A DNA stretch of 7,491 nt from Pseudomonadota bacterium (lineage in GTDB: Bacteria; Pseudomonadota; Gammaproteobacteria; Pseudomonadales; Azotimanducaceae), in the NCBI GenBank assembly GCA_027621895.1, contig JAQCAK010000074.1, positions 1-7,491 of the forward strand. Reading direction: 5' to 3'. Shown one piece after another: positions 4,948-7,491 of the stretch. Within the stretch, counting starts at the first letter, position 1, and every line of letters begins with the position of its first letter. Position numbers and translations under genes: made by a program. The notes beneath the pieces were generated by a model. It ran no database searches and was not told the origin of the DNA. It saw only the letters and a list, made by a program, of their open reading frames with translations.

Positions 4948-5839
4948 CTATACCCACCTGCTCTATTTCTGGTCCGTGGCCAGGGAGGGCAGCGTGACGG
5001 CTGCAGCGGAGGTTCTGAACCTGACGCCGCAGACTATCAGTGGGCAGATCAAGCTGCTGGAAGAAACCATCGGTGAACCGTTATTCAACCGTGTGGGGCG
5101 CGGGCTGGCGTTGACCGAGACGGGGCAGGTCGTCAGGCAGTATGCCGATGAAATATTCATGCTGGGCGCGGAACTGACCCAGCGTGTTAAAAGCCAGCAG
5201 ACGCTGGTGCCCAGTACATTGAACGTTGGCGTGGTGGATTCCATTCCCAAGCTGGTTGCGCTGAGGGTGCTTGAGCCGGTTTTTTCACTGGAAGACCCGG
5301 TGAGGATCGTTTGCAGGGAAGGCCCGCTGGATACGCTGGTGGCGGAACTTGCAATTCATCGCCTGGACCTGGTGATTTCTGATCGCCCGCTGAGCCCGGG
5401 AATCGGCGTCAAGGCGTTCAGCCATCTGCTGGGGGAAAGCGGCATCAGCCTGTTCGCCCACAAATCGATTGCCAAACAGTACCGCAAGGACTTTCCGGCG
5501 TGCCTGCAGGGTGCGCCCGTGCTCCTGCCAATAGAAAGTCCGATGCGTCGAGCCCTTGATGAATGGTTTGATTCGAAAGATATCAATCCGACTATCATTG
5601 CGGAGTTCAGTGACAGTGCGTTACTCAAGGCGTTTGGTGAGGCCGGATACGGGATATTTCCCGCGCCCACCGCGATTGCCGAGGAAGTGTCTTCCATGTA
5701 CCACGCGGTGAGCCTGGGAGAATGTGACGTGACCGAGCGCTACTTTGCGATTTCACCCGAACGCAAAATTCGTCATCCAGCGGTGCTTGTTGTCACGGAG
5801 TCTGCCAGGCAGAGGCTGTTTTCCCAGGAGGCCCGTTAA
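4934..5839 (+). CDS. nhaR: NhaR-type LysR family transcriptional regulator
   Basis: This 301-residue protein is full length for a LysR regulator. The N-terminal winged helix-turn-helix covers about 4-62, starting LNYTHLLYFWSVAREGSV and continuing TAAAEVLNLTPQTISGQIK and GEPLFNRVGRGLALTETG. The YFW...EGSV...LTPQT-I-GQI pattern is that of the NhaR subgroup, named for the Escherichia coli activator of the Na+/H+ antiporter gene nhaA. A linker helix (63-90) and a periplasmic-binding-protein-like effector domain (about 93-295) follow. The start is supported by AGGTGA 6 nt upstream; it overlaps the small membrane-protein gene by 14 nt. The divergent neighbour is sbtA, a sodium symporter, so a sodium-responsive regulator of sodium-driven bicarbonate uptake is the natural reading, although regulation itself is inferred. 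The TAA stop is shared, on opposite strands, with the convergent gene. Confidence 0.88.
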   Translation: MRHLNYTHLLYFWSVAREGSVTAAAEVLNLTPQTISGQIKLLEETIGEPLFNRVGRGLALTETGQVVRQYADEIFMLGAELTQRVKSQQTLVPSTLNVGVVDSIPKLVALRVLEPVFSLEDPVRIVCREGPLDTLVAELAIHRLDLVISDRPLSPGIGVKAFSHLLGESGISLFAHKSIAKQYRKDFPACLQGAPVLLPIESPMRRALDEWFDSKDINPTIIAEFSDSALLKAFGEAGYGIFPAPTAIAEEVSSMYHAVSLGECDVTERYFAISPERKIRHPAVLVVTESARQRLFSQEAR

Positions 5840-6159
5840 CTGCCCATCCGGTTCTGGAGCCCGTTGTGTAGCCTGTGCCGGTAGGGTCGTTGCAACTGCC
5901 TTCGCAATCGGGCGAACGCATCTGTGGCGCAGACGCCCGGTTCTCGATGGCGCATTTCGATACACAATGGGTCACCGCGTTTGTGCCACGCAGCCACTCG
6001 GCAGATAAAAATCGGTGACTCTCCTGCATTGAAATCGGCGATCAGTGAAACGTTCAGTTCCGTCAGTTCCGCGGCGGCAGATCCGAGTTCCAGCATCGCC
6101 AGTCTTTCGATTCTGTCCTGCCAATCCACCGATATTTTCGGGTCTATCTCTATCTTCAT
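5836..6159 (-). CDS. Probable HPF/RaiA-like ribosome-associated protein
   Basis: The product has 107 residues from the ATG at 6159. The order of elements fits the beta-alpha-beta-beta-beta-alpha fold of ribosome hibernation promoting factors, which bind the 30S decoding region in non-growing cells. These are a first strand MKIEIDPKI, a helix WQDRIERLAMLELGSAAAE (13-31), strands LTELNVSLIAD (32-42) and PIFICRVAAWHK (49-60), a strand PLCIEMRH (64-71), and a helix ATDAFARLRRQLQRP (78-92) rich in arginine. The ending TDAFARLRRQLQR resembles the DAFD-RRQLE helix of such proteins. The tail (93-107) is basic and unlike the core. An in-frame GTG at 6174 would add five residues; neither start has a visible Shine-Dalgarno. 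The family call rests on pattern memory, so it is moderate; the gene itself is supported by its exact stop-to-stop contact with nhaR. Confidence 0.55.
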   Translation of the reverse strand: MKIEIDPKISVDWQDRIERLAMLELGSAAAELTELNVSLIADFNAGESPIFICRVAAWHKRGDPLCIEMRHREPGVCATDAFARLRRQLQRPYRHRLHNGLQNRMGS

Positions 6160-6174
6160 TGACTGCAGCAGCAC

Positions 6175-6362
6175 TGTTGAGTTCGAAACCTAGGCTATTG
6201 CCCGGGCCCTTTCTGAACAATCAGTAATTCCGATAGGCAGTATTCGGAATTGTTGAACAACACGGTCTGTTCGAACGTTCCTGCAACGATTTCCTGATGG
6301 ATCAGTGGCGACCGCGGCTGAACAATACCGTCTCCCTGTTTAAGACGGATGAGGAATTGAAG
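6175..6362. other. Intergenic region between the divergent HPF-like and DUF533 genes
   Basis: About 190 nt should hold both promoters, but I find no convincing -35/-10 pair on either strand. It contains the hairpin at 6222-6255, the 8-base palindrome GTTCGAAC (6269-6276) and three copies of TGAACAA (6214, 6254, 6319). The frame of the DUF533 gene is open back to an ATG at 6297, but the family-like N terminus and a good ribosome binding site point to 6363. Confidence 0.4.
6222..6255 (+). repeat. Inverted repeat / potential hairpin upstream of the DUF533 gene
   Basis: CAGTAATTCCGA (6222-6233) can pair with TCGGAATTGTTG (6244-6255). This gives eight perfect pairs next to a 10-nt loop, then two G-U and two further Watson-Crick pairs. 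No T-run follows on either strand, so it is not an obvious intrinsic terminator. A protein-binding operator or an mRNA leader structure is possible. Confidence 0.5.
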
Positions 6363-7013
6363 ATGCCGATTGAAAAGCTGTTGAACACCGCCAAAGACAA
6401 CCCGGCGATCAGTGGTGCGCTGAGCGGGGTCGTGGGAGGAACACTGGCCTCGGCGCTGACTTCACGAAAATCAGCCCGGGGTCTGTTGAAAACCGGAGGT
6501 TTGATTGCGATCGGTGGGTTGGCATGGAAAGCCTACGACTCCTACCGCAAGAACGCATCAACTGTCGCAGACGAAACGGATGCCGCGAAGATGCCCGTGG
6601 CGATTCAGCCAGCCCATCACGCCGAACCAGAAAAAAGCTTTATCCCCGAGGCGGAAAGCAATGCCACCCTGATTATCGATGCCATGATTGCCGCAGCGCA
6701 TGCAGATGACCATCTTTCCTAGATCGAGAAGCAGAGAATCTGGGAAGAGGTGTTGAAGAGTTCGCTGCCCGCAACTGTGCTGGATGAAATCTCTCTGCGA
6801 CTGAACCATCCCTCATCAACTGCTGAAATCGCCCAGCAGGCGGATTCCATGGCGCTCAAAATAGAGGTCTACACGGCGTCTCTGCTGGTACTGGATGACA
6901 GCTGCCAGACGGCCAGGCAGTACCTCGATGACCTGGCGGTCCAGCTGGAATTGCCCAGGCCCCTGCAGCAGGCCCTTGACAGCAGCGTGGAAAAGACATC
7001 GGCCGCAGCCTGA
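6363..7013 (+). pseudogene. DUF533 / TerB-like membrane protein interrupted by an in-frame TAG
   Basis: The frame reads continuously as one DUF533 (YebE-like) protein of 216 codons except for a TAG at codon 120 (6720-6722). The start ATG has AGGA 8 nt upstream. Residues 1-65 show the usual layout: a short helix, a glycine-rich hydrophobic stretch (ALSGVVGGTLASAL) and GLLKTGGLIAIGGLAWKAYDSY. A variable charged linker (66-100) follows. A TerB-like helical domain then begins ATLIIDAMIAAAHADDHLS and, after the stop, resumes IEKQRIWEEVLKSSLP through KIEVYTASLLVLDD to QYLDDLAVQLELP. The stop falls where relatives carry a D-G-x-I-D/S-x-E acidic motif, so a single GAG-to-TAG change would explain it. 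The second half could reinitiate at GTG 6750, but that would remove the first helix. TAG ends other genes here, so recoding of the whole genome is unlikely. A sequencing error cannot be excluded. Confidence 0.82.
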
Positions 7014-7102
7014 AGGTAAAAAAAGGTGGTTCTGCCGGTTTTGCTACTGGTGGGACTTCGCTACACTCGATCCCTCAACATAATAAGTAACAGAGGGTAT
7101 CT
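7014..7102 (+). promoter_or_regulatory. Leader of the CoxM-like gene with ribosome binding site and weak promoter candidate
   Basis: AGAGGG (7092-7097) lies 5 nt before the ATG at 7103 and is a good Shine-Dalgarno. TTGCTA (7041-7046) and TACACT (7062-7067) form a possible sigma-70 promoter, but the spacer of 15 nt is short. No terminator hairpin for the upstream gene is evident. Confidence 0.35.
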
Positions 7103-7491
7103 ATGAGATACGAATCGCCCACGACCACCAAAGATGCGGTCACGCTCCTGTCGAAGGAGAAAGGGCAGGCGTATGTCCTGGCCGGTGGCACAGACCTGCT
7201 TGTACGCCTGCGCATGGATATGATCGAGCCGGACCTGATGGTAGACATCAAGCGCATACCGGCCATGAACGAAATCAAGCAGACCGCAACAGGTTTCAGG
7301 ATTGGCGCTGCGGTATCCGGCGCGACACTCGGCAAAAACAAGGCGCTGAAAAAAGCCTGGCCCGGGGTCGTAGAGGCCACCAACCTGATCGGCTCTGACC
7401 AGGTCCAGGGGCGCTGCACGATGGTTGGCAACCTCTGTAATGCGTCACCGGCGGCAGACAGCGTCCCCGCCATGATCGCTGCGGGTGCAAA
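7103..7491 (+). CDS. CoxM-type FAD-binding subunit of a molybdenum hydroxylase (5' part only)
   Basis: The first 129 residues are present; the frame is open to the window edge and the family is about 270-290 long. The product is the middle FAD subunit of the xanthine dehydrogenase / aerobic CO dehydrogenase family. It passes electrons from the molybdopterin subunit, via the iron-sulfur subunit, to FAD. Both FAD pyrophosphate-binding stretches are visible: VLAGGTDLLVRLR (25-37) and CTMVGNLCNASPAADSVPAM (105-124). The second has TMVGN where many relatives have TIGGN. Between them lies the usual IGSDQVQG (97-104). The start is fixed by a ribosome binding site 5 nt upstream. In such operons the small (2Fe-2S) and large (Mo) subunit genes usually follow, so they are expected beyond the edge. 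Sequence this far in cannot separate a true CO dehydrogenase from another hydroxylase. Confidence 0.92.
   Translation, partial: MRYESPTTTKDAVTLLSKEKGQAYVLAGGTDLLVRLRMDMIEPDLMVDIKRIPAMNEIKQTATGFRIGAAVSGATLGKNKALKKAWPGVVEATNLIGSDQVQGRCTMVGNLCNASPAADSVPAMIAAGA

Noticed and set aside
6214..6325. Three copies of TGAACAA (6214, 6254, 6319)
   Set aside because: Spacings of 40 and 65 nt are irregular, the third copy lies beyond the likely promoter, and a heptamer recurring three times in AT-richer spacer is weak evidence.
7014..7102. Intrinsic terminator after the DUF533 gene
   Set aside because: An A-run (7018-7024) is present, but no stable GC-rich stem precedes a T-run on the plus strand.

Overview
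The window looks like chromosomal DNA of a proteobacterium, most likely a marine or environmental gammaproteobacterium with a moderately high GC content. I infer this from an NhaR-type LysR regulator, a DUF533/TerB-like membrane protein, Shine-Dalgarno-led genes, and a dense set of acyl-CoA and flavin-type oxidoreductases. No rRNA, tRNA, CRISPR array, IS element or phage gene is visible. The taxonomic call is an inference, not a match to a known genome.

Layout. (1) Positions 1-1808, minus strand: a two-gene unit encoding a luciferase-like (LLM/F420-type) oxidoreductase followed by a CurA/PTGR-like NADP-dependent MDR reductase, which runs off the left edge. (2) Positions 2025-3285, plus strand: a small SRPBCC ligand-binding protein and, 4 nt later, a compact acyl-CoA-dehydrogenase-like protein with a TTG start. 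(3) Positions 3282-4588, minus strand: an sbtA-sbtB operon, i.e. a sodium-dependent bicarbonate permease and its PII-like partner. (4) Positions 4789-5839, plus strand, divergent from sbtA: a previously unnamed 52-residue membrane miniprotein overlapping an NhaR-type LysR regulator. (5) Positions 5836-6159, minus strand: a probable HPF/RaiA-like ribosome-associated protein. (6) Positions 6363-7013, plus strand: a DUF533 protein broken by one in-frame TAG. (7) Positions 7103-7491, plus strand: the start of a CoxM-type FAD-binding subunit of a molybdenum hydroxylase, which runs off the right edge.

The most coherent system is the central one. SbtA imports bicarbonate with sodium, SbtB is expected to gate it in response to adenine nucleotides, and the divergent regulator belongs to the NhaR branch known for sodium sensing. 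A strongly translated single-helix peptide is coupled to the regulator. No carboxysome or RuBisCO gene is in view, so the bicarbonate may serve carboxylation in general rather than autotrophy; this is inference.

Both convergent gene pairs (3282-3285 and 5836-5839) end in 4-base palindromes (CTAG and TTAA) that encode the stop codons of both genes at once, leaving no room for a terminator between them.
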